From assembly GCA_037444825.1 (NCBI GenBank), contig JBBILR010000039.1, positions 1 through 17,602 of the forward strand: a stretch of DNA of 17,602 nt. The letters run 5' to 3'. Under the pieces are notes generated by a model. That model was not told the DNA's origin, did not search any database, and worked only from the letters and a program-made list of their open reading frames with translations. The stretch comes from JBFLVU01 sp037444825 (GTDB lineage Bacteria; Acidobacteriota; UBA4820; DSQY01). Positions 6,371 to 14,474 of the stretch are shown here, in pieces. The first letter of the stretch is position 1; every line of letters starts with the position of its first letter. Both the position numbers and the translations under genes were made by a program.

Positions 6371-8083
6371 ATGAAGCCCGGCAAGGTCTACATCGTGGGG
6401 GCCGGCCCCGGCCACCCGGAACTCCTGACCCTCAAGGCCGCCGCCCTCCTGAGGGAGGGCGACGTCATCGTCTACGACCGGCTCATCCAGGAGGAGGTCC
6501 TGGCCCTGGCCAAGCCTTCGGCCGAGCGCCTCTACATGGGCAAGCCGGTGGGCAAGCACGACTCCCGCCAGGAGGAGATCCACGCCCTGCTCATCCAGAA
6601 GGCCCGGGAAGGGAAAATGGTGGTCCGCCTCAAAGGCGGCGACCCCTTCGTCTTCGGCCGGGGGGGCGAGGAGGCGGAGGCTCTGGCGGAGGCGGGGATC
6701 CCCTTCGAAGTCATCCCCGGCGTCTCTTCCGCCCTGGCGGCCCCGCTCTCCGCGGGCATCGCCGTCACCCACCGGGAAAACGCCTCCACCGTGACCATCG
6801 TCACCGGCCACGAGGCCCGGGACGAGGAGACCCGCATCGACTGGGGGGCGCTGGCCCGCCTGGACACCCTGGTCTTCCTCATGGGTGTGAAGAACGCCGG
6901 CCGCATCGCCCGCCGCCTCATGGACCACGGGCGGAGCCCCGAGACCCCCTGCGCCTTCATCCAGATGGCCTTCTGGCACGACGAGGCGGTGCTGGTCAGC
7001 ACGCTGGGGAAGGTGGCCGAGGACGTGGAACGGGCGGGGATCCGCCCGCCGGCGACCCTCGTCGTCGGGGAGGTGGTCCGCCTCCGGGAGAAGATCCACT
7101 GGGCGGAGCGAGATTTGGCCCGGCGCCCCGACGGCTCCGCCCGCTTCGACCCGGCCCCCGTCCCCGACCAGCTCCTGCGCCTCGCTACGTCGGGCCTGGC
7201 CGCCCAGGTGTTTTGCCTCGCCCTCTCCTGCCGCCTCTTCGACCGCCTGGAGGAGTGCCGCACCGCCGCCGAGGTAGCCCGGGATTTCTCTTGGAACGCC
7301 GAGGCCGCCGAGGAGATGCTGGAGGCCCTGGTGGCCCTGGGACTCCTGGAAAGCCGGCCGGGAGGCTACCGGAACCTCGAGCTGGCCAGCCGGTACTTGA
7401 GGGAGGAGTCGCCCCAGAGCCTCCTCCCCACGCTCGAGTATGAACTGAAGCTCCCCGTCACCGAGGAGGCCCTGGCCCGGTACCTCCGGGAAGGGTGCCG
7501 GGAGGGCGGGCCCTTCGAAGACCCCCCCGCCCTCCGCGCCGCCGAAGCCCTGGCCCGCTTCTGCGCCCCGGCGGTCCTGGACCGGCTTTCCGAGGCGCCC
7601 CAGGACCCCGTGCTGGTCCTGGGGCCGGGCTCCGGCGCTTACGCCGCGGGGCTTCGGGAGCGGTGGCCCCACCTGGCCGTCACCGCCTCCGACCCCTTCT
7701 CCTCCCCGCGGCGGGACCTTCTTCTTCTCTCCCCCGTCCCCACCCGAAAGGGGCCCTTCGGGACGATCTTCCTCTCGGGCCTCCTGGCCTGCTGCAACCG
7801 CGGGGAGGTGCGCAAGGTCCTTCAGGCCGCCGCCGCCGCCCTCCTCCCCGGCGGCAGGCTTCACCTGCACGACGCCTTCCTGCCGGCCAGCGTCCTTCCC
7901 CCGCCGGAAGTGGTCCTGGGGGCCCTGGGCCGCCACGTGACGCGGGGGGGGTGCCGGGCGTGGAGCCTGAGCCGCCTCGGGCAGACCCTCGACGCTCTGG
8001 GGTTCGCCGCCCTGGATATCCACGCCCTGCCGGCGGGGACGGTCCTGGTCACCGCCCGGCGGACCGGCCTTCAAGGGGAGTGA
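6371..8083 (+). CDS. cobA: Uroporphyrinogen-III C-methyltransferase fused to a winged-helix SAM methyltransferase
   Basis: The product has 570 residues. Residues 1-247 are a complete SUMT/CobA: VYIVGAGPGHPELLTLKA (6-23), VRLKGGDPFVFGRGGEE (85-101), EVIPGVSSALAAPLSAGI (113-130) and AVTHRE (131-136). This enzyme methylates uroporphyrinogen III twice, using S-adenosylmethionine, to give precorrin-2 for siroheme or cobalamin. Residues about 262-345 resemble the dimerisation/winged-helix part of the O-methyltransferase family (PF00891/PF16864 type), and about 400-562 resemble its SAM-binding domain: VLVLGPGSGAYAAGL (414-428) as motif I and GGRLHLHDAFLP (494-505) as the later strand. The usual CobA fusions are to HemD or CysG-B; a fusion to this methyltransferase type is unusual. 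The extra half's substrate is unknown. A good ribosome site precedes the ATG. The siroheme synthase gene follows immediately, so the pair should be co-transcribed. Confidence 0.9.
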   Translation: MKPGKVYIVGAGPGHPELLTLKAAALLREGDVIVYDRLIQEEVLALAKPSAERLYMGKPVGKHDSRQEEIHALLIQKAREGKMVVRLKGGDPFVFGRGGEEAEALAEAGIPFEVIPGVSSALAAPLSAGIAVTHRENASTVTIVTGHEARDEETRIDWGALARLDTLVFLMGVKNAGRIARRLMDHGRSPETPCAFIQMAFWHDEAVLVSTLGKVAEDVERAGIRPPATLVVGEVVRLREKIHWAERDLARRPDGSARFDPAPVPDQLLRLATSGLAAQVFCLALSCRLFDRLEECRTAAEVARDFSWNAEAAEEMLEALVALGLLESRPGGYRNLELASRYLREESPQSLLPTLEYELKLPVTEEALARYLREGCREGGPFEDPPALRAAEALARFCAPAVLDRLSEAPQDPVLVLGPGSGAYAAGLRERWPHLAVTASDPFSSPRRDLLLLSPVPTRKGPFGTIFLSGLLACCNRGEVRKVLQAAAAALLPGGRLHLHDAFLPASVLPPPEVVLGALGRHVTRGGCRAWSLSRLGQTLDALGFAALDIHALPAGTVLVTARRTGLQGE

Positions 8084-8085
8084 CG

Positions 8086-8721
8086 GTGGCCTACCTCGTG
8101 AACCTCGACATCCGGGGCCGTCTGGCCGTGGTGGTGGGCGGAGGGAAGGTGGCGGTCCGCAAGGTCCGCAAGCTCCTCGAGGGAGGGGCCCGCGTCAAGG
8201 TGGTGGCGCCGGCGGTGGAAGCGGAGCTCGCCCACCTCGTTTCCCAGGGGCGGATCGCCCTGGAAGAACGCCCCTACGCCCCCGGGGACCTCTCGGGGGC
8301 CTTCCTGGCCCTCGCCTGCGCCTCCGACGAGGCCGTCAACGCCGCCGTTTCCGAGGAGGCGCGGCGCCTCGGGATCCTCGTCAACGTCGCCGACCGGCCG
8401 GCCCTGTGCACCTTCACCCTGCCGGCCGTGGTCCGCCGGGGGGACCTCACCCTCGCCGTGGCCACCGACGGGCGGTGTCCCGCCCTCTCCCGGGCCCTGA
8501 GGGAGGAACTGGAACGAACCTTCGGGGAGGAGTACGGCGCCCTCACCGACCTCATGGGACGCCTGCGCCTGCGCCTCCTGGCGGCGGGACGGACCTACGG
8601 GGAGGTCCAGAAGGCCCTGGAGGCCGTCCACCGGGGCGGGGCGGCGAAGCTCCTCGCCGCCGGGGACACCGAGGGCCTCCGGCGGCTGGTGCGGGAGGCC
8701 ACGGGCCTCGAGGAGCCTTGA
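8086..8721 (+). CDS. Precorrin-2 dehydrogenase / sirohydrochlorin ferrochelatase (CysG-B/Met8 type)
   Basis: The product has 211 residues, the normal length for a stand-alone CysG-B/Met8/SirC protein. LDIRGRLAVVVGGGKVAVRK (7-26) is the NAD-binding Rossmann motif. NVADRPALCTFTLPAVVRRG (100-119) carries the conserved Asp (Asp103) that in CysG and Met8p serves dehydrogenation and chelation. TDGRCPALSRALREELE (127-143) is the following family motif. It oxidises precorrin-2 to sirohydrochlorin and may insert iron to give siroheme, using the product of the upstream gene. The GTG at 8086 is chosen because GGGGAG ends 5 bases before it; a GTG at 8080 overlapping the upstream stop is the alternative and adds two residues. 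Cys131 occupies the place of the CysG active-site serine (Ser128 in Salmonella), an unusual substitution. Some family members have only the dehydrogenase activity. Confidence 0.92.
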   Translation: MAYLVNLDIRGRLAVVVGGGKVAVRKVRKLLEGGARVKVVAPAVEAELAHLVSQGRIALEERPYAPGDLSGAFLALACASDEAVNAAVSEEARRLGILVNVADRPALCTFTLPAVVRRGDLTLAVATDGRCPALSRALREELERTFGEEYGALTDLMGRLRLRLLAAGRTYGEVQKALEAVHRGGAAKLLAAGDTEGLRRLVREATGLEEP

Positions 8722-8743
8722 GCGGCGAGCCCCCCGCGTCTCC

Positions 8744-9115
8744 TCAGGGGCAGGTGCTCGCGGTGTCCATGGCCGTGCTGCCGCAAAGGCCCGAGGGGCT
8801 GGTACTTCGCTCGCTCTCCCCCGCTCCCGTGCGCTTCGTGCCCCAGGAACTCTCCAGGGCGCCGTTCTCGGCCACCACGAGGAAGAAGAGGTTCCCCTCC
8901 GGCGGGGAGGGCCAGGAGTAGGAACCGTCGGCGTCCACGCCGCAGGCGCTGCCCGAGAATCCGTAGGTGGAGACGCCGGCGAGGTCGCCGTAGAGGAGGT
9001 TGTACCGCCCCTGGGTGGCGGGGCAGGAGGAGACGTCGTAGGTCACGGTGAGGGACCCGCCGGTCCCCTTGGTGACGAGGAGCGGCGCCGTCCCGTTGCG
9101 GCCGTCGGCCACCGG
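8744..9115 (-). other. C-terminal module, copy in the 899-residue secreted protein
   Basis: About 123 residues from Pro777 to the stop align end to end with the last 127 residues of the propeller protein (14091-14474). Shared marks are NL-LYG / NLYYG, TY--SGSAC, LESSWG, a Glu-Arg pair, CG-TA and terminal TCP. Four cysteines are conserved in position and could form two disulfides. There is no Lys/Arg-rich membrane tail, so it is not a classical sortase or PEP-CTERM signal. Confidence 0.8.
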
Positions 9116-11443
9116 GGCCGCCGAGCAGGTCTGGATGGTCACCTCGTGGCCCGCCGAGGTGCCCGAACAGCCCGCGCCGTTCGTGTAGGAGACGGTGTAG
9201 GTGCCGCTTTCCGTCGCCGTGTAGGTGTCGCTGTTGGTCCCCACCGGGCTCCCGCCCCGGTACCACTGGTAGTTCGTCATGCCCGATTGGGTGGTCAGGA
9301 CCACCGACGTGGCCGGGCAGGCGTTGGCGGCGTCGCCGGCGATCGTGGGCGCGGCGGGCGTGTAGGCGTCCTGGCCCGACGTGGGCGCCGTCACCGCTTC
9401 CTCCCCGCACGTGTTGAGGTACTTCACCGTGTACTCGTAGGCGGTGTCGTTCTCGCCCCCCGTGTCGAGGACGGAGGTCGTCCCGTAGGTCAAGCCCCCC
9501 TCCACGAGGCTCGACCCGCGGTACACGGCGTAGGAACGATCGTCAGGGGCCATGCCCTCGTCGCCCCAGCCACCCGAAGGATCTTGGTTCCACGAGATTC
9601 GAACCCCCGAATCGGCGCAGGTTCCGTCCACGTCCTGCGTTGATGGGGCCGAAAGGCCCGACGGCGCCGCGCAGCACACCGTGGTGGAGCAGGGGGAGCC
9701 CGCGGCCCTCAGCCTCAGGGCCACGTTGTCCACGATCCAATACCACCCATAACTCCCGATGTAACGGAAGCGGACCCGGGCGTCCGTCTCGCCGGCCAGC
9801 CAGGAGGAAAGGTCCAGGACCACGTGCGCCGATTCCCCGTTCGGGGGGCTGAGATCCGGGTCCACCCCCACGGTGACCCTCCAGAGGGCGGCCTCGCTCC
9901 AGGTGGCCCCCCCGTCGGCGCTGACCTCCACGGCCGCCGAGTCGGTCCCGTCCTCCAGGGACCAGAAGAGGGTGTCGAAGGCCAGTTCCACGTGCTCCGC
10001 CGAGGAGGCGTCGATGGCGGGCGTCACGAGGACCGCGTCCTGGGTTTCGTCCGGCCCGAAGCCGTCGCTGTCGAGGATCAGGTAGGGGTCGGCCGTTCCC
10101 TCCGGGGCACCGCCGGACCCGACCGCCCACGTCTGGGGGGGGTCCTGGTCCAGGAGGTCCAGGGCCTGCCAGCCGGAGGGGAGGCCGGAGTCGAAGTCTT
10201 CCACCCAGAGGGAGGTCGTTTGTCCCACGAAGAAACGTATGGTCTTCCGCTCGATATTCTGGTCCGACTGGAGGAGGAGGCTGAGGTCCACCGCCGTGCC
10301 GCAGGCGATCCCCCGGGAGAGCGTCAGGGTGAAGGTGGCTTCGGCCTTGAAGTTCTCGCCCCCCAGGGGGTTCAGGGAGCCCAGGGGCCGGCTGGAGGGC
10401 GAGATGGAGACCCCGGGAACGGCCGTGGAGAGGGAGACGGTCACGTTCGTGGCGTCCATGGTTCCGGCGTTGACAACCTGGACCGTCACCTCCACCGTTT
10501 CCCCGGGATCCAGCACGTCGTCGTCGTCCGCCCCCGTCCCCGAGCAGGCGTCGGCGTAGGTCACGGCGCCGGCCGTCGCCCGGGCCCCGCAGGGAACCAG
10601 CCGGCTCACCTCGACGTCGTCGATGTACCAGCCCTCTCCAGCCGGGCTGGCCGTCGACGTGTCGAAGTCGAACCAGACCGCCACGTCCTCCTCGTACCCG
10701 GTCAGCGCCACCTCGCGGGCCCTCCATCCGGCCGTCCCTCCGTACGGAGCGACGAGGTTCTGAGCCGTCTCGTCGAAGATCTTGACCCTGCAGGCGTCCG
10801 GGTCGGCCGTATCCAGCCACTCCCACCAGCTCAGGACGTAGTCGGGGGACCCGGAGCCCAGGGACAGGCCGTGGCGAAGGGAGGTGCCCGAAGAAGGTTG
10901 CGCCTCCAGCTCGCAGTCCGGAGAATCGTGTTCCCCGGCCTTCCAGGAAGCGCCGCCCGAATGGGATCGGCAGGGATCGATGGCCCATGCGGAACCCGAT
11001 GTCGTTATCACCTCCCAGTCTCCCGCGCCTTCCTCCACGTCGTCCAGGGGCAGGGGGGCGTCCTTGTAGAGGGTGGTGAAGGTGTAGTAATCCCCCCCGT
11101 TGTCGTCGGTGGTGGTTCCCGAGGCGCCGGTGGACGTGACGGAGAAGAAGTAGAGCCGGCATCCCTGAAGGCCCGTGAGCGTCAGGCTGTGGTCGGTGAC
11201 GGAGGCGGAGTCGCTGACCGAATCGCCCAGCCCCGTGGTCAGGCCGAAGTCCACGCGGCTGTCGGAGGCTACGTCGGTGGTCCAGGTGATGGTCGCGGTG
11301 GTGTCCGTGAGGGAACTCGCCTGGACGTTGGAGATGACCGGGCCTTGGGCCTTCGCCGCCAGGGAGGCCCCCGCCACCATCCCCGCCGCCACCAGGGCCG
11401 CCGCGACAAAAGACCTCCCCCCCTTTTCCCCCCCGTTCGCCAT
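8744..11443 (-). CDS. Secreted multidomain protein (Fn3, jelly-roll, Ig-like) with shared C-terminal module
   Basis: The product has 899 residues. The signal peptide is residues 1-33 (FVAAALVAAGMVAGASLAAKA, probable cut after AKA). Domains in order: a fibronectin type III domain resembling that of purple acid phosphatases (about 34-125); a jelly-roll/MAM-like domain ending in GEGWYIDDVEVS (about 133-281); a CARDB-like domain with the acidic DDDDVLDPGETVEV (about 290-405); a second jelly-roll domain (VEDFDSGLPSGW at 414-425, to about 580); an Fn3 domain (about 593-697); an Ig/PKD-like domain (698-772); and a 123-residue C-terminal module with four conserved Cys ending in TCP. No catalytic motif is visible, so a binding or adhesion role at the surface is likely (inference). 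The ATG at 11443 is chosen over an upstream in-frame ATG because GGAGGGGGG precedes it and the signal peptide starts there. It is convergent with the siroheme synthase gene, 22 bases away. Confidence 0.85.
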   Translation of the reverse strand: MANGGEKGGRSFVAAALVAAGMVAGASLAAKAQGPVISNVQASSLTDTTATITWTTDVASDSRVDFGLTTGLGDSVSDSASVTDHSLTLTGLQGCRLYFFSVTSTGASGTTTDDNGGDYYTFTTLYKDAPLPLDDVEEGAGDWEVITTSGSAWAIDPCRSHSGGASWKAGEHDSPDCELEAQPSSGTSLRHGLSLGSGSPDYVLSWWEWLDTADPDACRVKIFDETAQNLVAPYGGTAGWRAREVALTGYEEDVAVWFDFDTSTASPAGEGWYIDDVEVSRLVPCGARATAGAVTYADACSGTGADDDDVLDPGETVEVTVQVVNAGTMDATNVTVSLSTAVPGVSISPSSRPLGSLNPLGGENFKAEATFTLTLSRGIACGTAVDLSLLLQSDQNIERKTIRFFVGQTTSLWVEDFDSGLPSGWQALDLLDQDPPQTWAVGSGGAPEGTADPYLILDSDGFGPDETQDAVLVTPAIDASSAEHVELAFDTLFWSLEDGTDSAAVEVSADGGATWSEAALWRVTVGVDPDLSPPNGESAHVVLDLSSWLAGETDARVRFRYIGSYGWYWIVDNVALRLRAAGSPCSTTVCCAAPSGLSAPSTQDVDGTCADSGVRISWNQDPSGGWGDEGMAPDDRSYAVYRGSSLVEGGLTYGTTSVLDTGGENDTAYEYTVKYLNTCGEEAVTAPTSGQDAYTPAAPTIAGDAANACPATSVVLTTQSGMTNYQWYRGGSPVGTNSDTYTATESGTYTVSYTNGAGCSGTSAGHEVTIQTCSAAPVADGRNGTAPLLVTKGTGGSLTVTYDVSSCPATQGRYNLLYGDLAGVSTYGFSGSACGVDADGSYSWPSPPEGNLFFLVVAENGALESSWGTKRTGAGESERSTSPSGLCGSTAMDTASTCP

Positions 11444-11515
11444 GGTACACCCCCCTCCCCTTTCGGAAGTCGCCATGCAATACATAATTCCTTCTTCGGG
11501 GAGACGCAAGGGGGG
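11444..11515 (-). promoter_or_regulatory. Gap with a weak candidate promoter for the 899-residue protein gene
   Basis: Seventy-two bases separate the TPR gene from the 899-residue protein gene and include a conspicuous AT-rich patch at about 11473-11492. On the minus strand TTGCGT (11509-11504) and TATGTA (11486-11481) are spaced by 17 bases, each matching the sigma-70 consensus at three of six positions. The implied leader is about 30 bases and contains the ribosome site. This would allow expression independent of the upstream genes; it is not certain. Confidence 0.3.
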
Positions 11516-12658
11516 CTACCTTTCCCCCGCGGCCTTTCCTTCCAGCAGTTCCCGAGCCTCCGGGAAGAGGGGGTCCTCCTCCGGGATGGAGAGCCAGACC
11601 GCCTCGGCTTCGGCCCTCCGGCCGGCCTTTTCGTAGGCCTTGCCGAGGGCCAGGGCCGTCAGCGCGCGGTTCTGGGGGGCCGCCTCCCGCTCCAGGTGCC
11701 ATTCGAGGAGGGGGATCCGGAGGGGGTCGGGAGCCGGAACCATCTGGCGGAGAAGGATCTTTCGGGCCACGAGGTCCCCCTGGCGCAGGATTCTCTCCAG
11801 GGCGGGAAGGCTCTTCTCCCCCTGGCGCAGCAGGAGGCGCGCCTCCCGCAAACGGAGGGCGTAGTCTGCCCGTTTCAGGAAGTCCTCCACCAGCGGGTCG
11901 ACGGCCTCGGGGCCCATGGCCTTCTCGAGGAGCTGAAGGCGAAACAGCGCCTCTCCGTCTCCCAGGTTCCCCAGCCCCTTCGCGATCTCCCCCGGGGGCA
12001 GGAGGGCCCGAAAGGCTGGGAGGCCGGCCTTCTCCAGCATTCCAGGCCGCCGGGCCCACTCGAAGGGGGGGCAGCCGAGCCCCTCGTACCGCCCCGCCTG
12101 CCGGGCCGCCTCCTCGTCTTGCCCGAGGAGGGCGTAGAGGGCCGCCGCGCTGGCCCTCAACCCGCAGTCGGACGGAAAGGCTTCGAGGGCCTCTTTCAGG
12201 TCCCCCTCCGCGCCAGCCGTCCGCTGGAGGTTGAGCCGCATGTCGAGCAGGGCCCGCCAGCCTTCGGCGCTCGGGCGGGCCTTCAGCGCTTCCCGCAGTT
12301 CGGCCTCTCCGTCCTCGTTCCGGCCCACGGCCAAAAGGCACCGGCCGTAGAGGACCTTTTCCTCGGCGGAGAGCCCCCCTTCGGCAAGGACCCCCTCCAT
12401 CAGCCTCACCGCCGTCTCCGGATCCCCCTCCTGGAGCTCGGCCCGGGCGGCGGCCAGACGAAGTTCCCGCGAAGGGGAGCGGCCCAGCGACTCCCGGCAG
12501 GCGGGCAGGGCCTCGGCCGCCCGGCCTTCCGCCACGAGCCGGAGGCAAGCCTCGCGGGCGGGGTCCTCTTTCTTCGGGATTTCCGCCGCCGCCAGTCCCG
12601 GCCAGATCAGCCCCGCCGCAAGCAGGATTCCCACCGGAACGCCGAAAGGGTACTTCAC
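11516..12658 (-). CDS. Exported TPR-repeat protein
   Basis: The product has 380 residues. Residues 1-25 form a signal peptide (VPVGILLAAGLIWPGLAAA). The rest is almost wholly helical and Ala/Leu/Glu/Arg-rich, with degenerate tetratricopeptide-like repeats: EACLRLVAEGRAAEALPACRE at 36-56, LAAARAELQEGDPETAVRLME at 68-88, LYGRCLLAVGRNEDGEAELREAL at 103-125, and ALALGKAYEKAGRRAEAEAVW near the C-terminus (336-355). Such domains mediate protein-protein contacts; a periplasmic scaffold for the neighbouring exported proteins is a reasonable inference. The start GTG overlaps the upstream stop as GTGA, with AAGGAG 7 bases before it, which strongly implies translational coupling. I cannot assign a specific partner or pathway. 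Confidence 0.82.
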   Translation of the reverse strand: MKYPFGVPVGILLAAGLIWPGLAAAEIPKKEDPAREACLRLVAEGRAAEALPACRESLGRSPSRELRLAAARAELQEGDPETAVRLMEGVLAEGGLSAEEKVLYGRCLLAVGRNEDGEAELREALKARPSAEGWRALLDMRLNLQRTAGAEGDLKEALEAFPSDCGLRASAAALYALLGQDEEAARQAGRYEGLGCPPFEWARRPGMLEKAGLPAFRALLPPGEIAKGLGNLGDGEALFRLQLLEKAMGPEAVDPLVEDFLKRADYALRLREARLLLRQGEKSLPALERILRQGDLVARKILLRQMVPAPDPLRIPLLEWHLEREAAPQNRALTALALGKAYEKAGRRAEAEAVWLSIPEEDPLFPEARELLEGKAAGER

Positions 12659-14100
12659 GGGTTTTCTCCTTCTTCGAACACCGCACGACGCATCGTTTCG
12701 TAGGAGGCCGCCCCCCCCGCCCCTTCCCCGGCTCCCTTCGGCCGAAGGAAGGGGAAGGCCTGCAACAAGGCGTCGGCTTCCTGCTTCCGGGCTTGGCCCC
12801 ACCGGCTTCGAAGGGGCTCCAGGGCCCGGGCCCGCTCCAGGGGCTCCCTCAGCGCGGGGATCTCCTCCGGGGAGGCCTCCCGGTACCGCTTCGGCGCCCC
12901 CAGCGTTTCAGGAGCGGCTCCCTCGGCGACGGCGGCCAGGGCGGACCCGTAGAGGGCCAGAAGGGAGCGCCACCGCGGCCTCAGGGCGGGGGAGAAGAGG
13001 GATTCCAGGCTCACCGCCTTCCGGACGAGCGTCAGTCGGAAGCCGGCCAGGTCGCGGACGTCCCCCCCGGCCACCGAACGGCTCCCGTACCCCGAAACCC
13101 AGTCCGCGGGCCAGGGGGCGAGGAGGGGCTCCTCTCCGCCCCGGAGCACGTTTCTTCTTCCCTCGTCGCAGAGGGAGAACCAAAGAAAATCGAAGATCCA
13201 GGGAAGGTCCCCCTCTGAAGCCTTCTCCCACCACCGCTCGGAGAAGGAGAGGGCCACCGCGCCCCCGAAGAGCGGCGCCCCCAGTTCCTCGCCGCCTCCG
13301 CATCCCTCTTTTTTTCCCCGGTGGCCGTAGGGGAGGCCTGTCCGCGCCGCCGGCGAGAAGAGGGTGAGGTCCACGGGGTACGGGTGGCGCTCCAGGTCCT
13401 CGAGAAGAAGAAGCGGAACCGGCCCCGCGGCTCTTCCCCGAAGAAGCCGGACGTAGCCGTAGAGCAGGTGAAGGTTTTCGAAAGGGTCCCCCGACCAGTC
13501 GTGGACCACCACCGCCTGGATCCTTCCCCCGCCTTTCCATTCCTCCTCCACGAGGGAGAGGGGGGAGGCGGCGGTGACCCGGAAGACCACCTCCAGCGGG
13601 TGGCGGCCCAGGCGGGTCTTCCACCGGGTCTCTCCCGGCCGCCGCCCCGTCTCTTCCGCGAGGCCGCACAGAAGGCCCTCCCCCTCCAGCTCTTTCAGGC
13701 CGCGGGCCACTTCCCGGGCCCGGCCGGCGTTGGAATCGCCCAGGAGAAATCGGTAGGGCCGCGCGCTCTTGTCGGCCTCGCAGAGGGCGAGGGGGGCCAG
13801 GTGGTCTCCCGAGGCGGGGTAAGCCACCGTCACGGGCGAGCCGGGGAGGGAAAGCCGGGACCCCAGATCGGCGAAGGCCGGGGCGTTGCGGAGCCTTCGG
13901 GCCCGGGCGGCCGCCTCCGGGGATCCGCAGGCCAGAGCCTCCCACCGCGCGGCGAGGGCGGCGAGAGAAAGGGGCGGCACCGCCTTCGCCGGCCAGCCGG
14001 CGGCGGCCAAAAGACAGCCCAACAGGGCCCCCGCAAGCCGACCCCGCCCCCGGCGGGGGCCGGGGCCGGCGCAGGCGCTGAAGCACGGTATCAAGGACAC
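12655..14100 (-). CDS. Exported protein of unknown function (481 residues)
   Basis: I do not recognise this protein. A probable signal peptide occupies residues about 16-40 (basic RRGRGR, then LAGALLGCLLAAAGWPAKA). The body has notable segments: ITVAYPASGDH-like VTVAYPASGDH (90-100), RFLLGDSNAGRAREVARGLKEL (117-138), VVFRVTAASPLSLVEEEWKGG (171-191), LHLLYGYVRLLRG (210-222), and a tryptophan-rich stretch SERWWEKASEGDLPWIFDFLW (287-307). No repeat or second membrane segment is evident, and the C-terminal 80 residues are helical and charged. The GTG start at 14100 overlaps the preceding gene's end by 10 bases and gives the signal peptide its basic head, but no strong ribosome site is visible; a TTG at 14094 is the alternative. 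Its end overlaps the TPR gene start by 4 bases, so these proteins are probably made together and may act together. Confidence 0.72.
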   Translation of the reverse strand: MSLIPCFSACAGPGPRRGRGRLAGALLGCLLAAAGWPAKAVPPLSLAALAARWEALACGSPEAAARARRLRNAPAFADLGSRLSLPGSPVTVAYPASGDHLAPLALCEADKSARPYRFLLGDSNAGRAREVARGLKELEGEGLLCGLAEETGRRPGETRWKTRLGRHPLEVVFRVTAASPLSLVEEEWKGGGRIQAVVVHDWSGDPFENLHLLYGYVRLLRGRAAGPVPLLLLEDLERHPYPVDLTLFSPAARTGLPYGHRGKKEGCGGGEELGAPLFGGAVALSFSERWWEKASEGDLPWIFDFLWFSLCDEGRRNVLRGGEEPLLAPWPADWVSGYGSRSVAGGDVRDLAGFRLTLVRKAVSLESLFSPALRPRWRSLLALYGSALAAVAEGAAPETLGAPKRYREASPEEIPALREPLERARALEPLRSRWGQARKQEADALLQAFPFLRPKGAGEGAGGAASYETMRRAVFEEGENP

Positions 14101-14474
14101 GTCGCGGCGGTGCTCTTGGCCGTGAAGCCGCACTGGTTGGAGGCGGCGGGGTGGCGCTCGTTGCCCGCCGAGTCCTTGCCCCAGGAACTCTCCAAGGAGG
14201 TGCCGTCGGTCCCCACGAGGACCCACCAGAGGAAGGTCTCGCCGGAGGGGACCGGCGGCACGGAGGACCAGGTGGCGCTGCCGGCGGCCCCCAGGGAACA
14301 GGCGCTTCCCGTCAGAGTGTAGGTGGGGAGGTCGCTCCCCTTGCCGTAGTACAGGTTGCAGTTGGCGTCGGCGCAGGTGGAGAAGTCCCAGGTCAGGGCC
14401 ACGGTGCTCCCGTCCCCGGTGGACTTGGAGGCCGTCATGGGCGTCCCGCCGACCCACAGCCCGTCGGGGACGGG
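14091..14474 (-). other. C-terminal module, copy in the propeller protein
   Basis: The last 127 residues of the propeller protein correspond along their whole length to the last 123 residues of the 899-residue protein. NLYYG, TYTLTGSAC, SLESSWG, NER, QCGFTAK and TCP mark the common frame. The two proteins also share the preceding order of Fn3 then Ig-like domain, although the propeller protein has a further Fn3 and a jelly-roll before the module. Confidence 0.8.

Noticed and set aside
8722..8743. Bidirectional terminator between the convergent genes
   Set aside because: Only 22 bases separate the stop codons and there is no convincing stem followed by a T-run on either strand.
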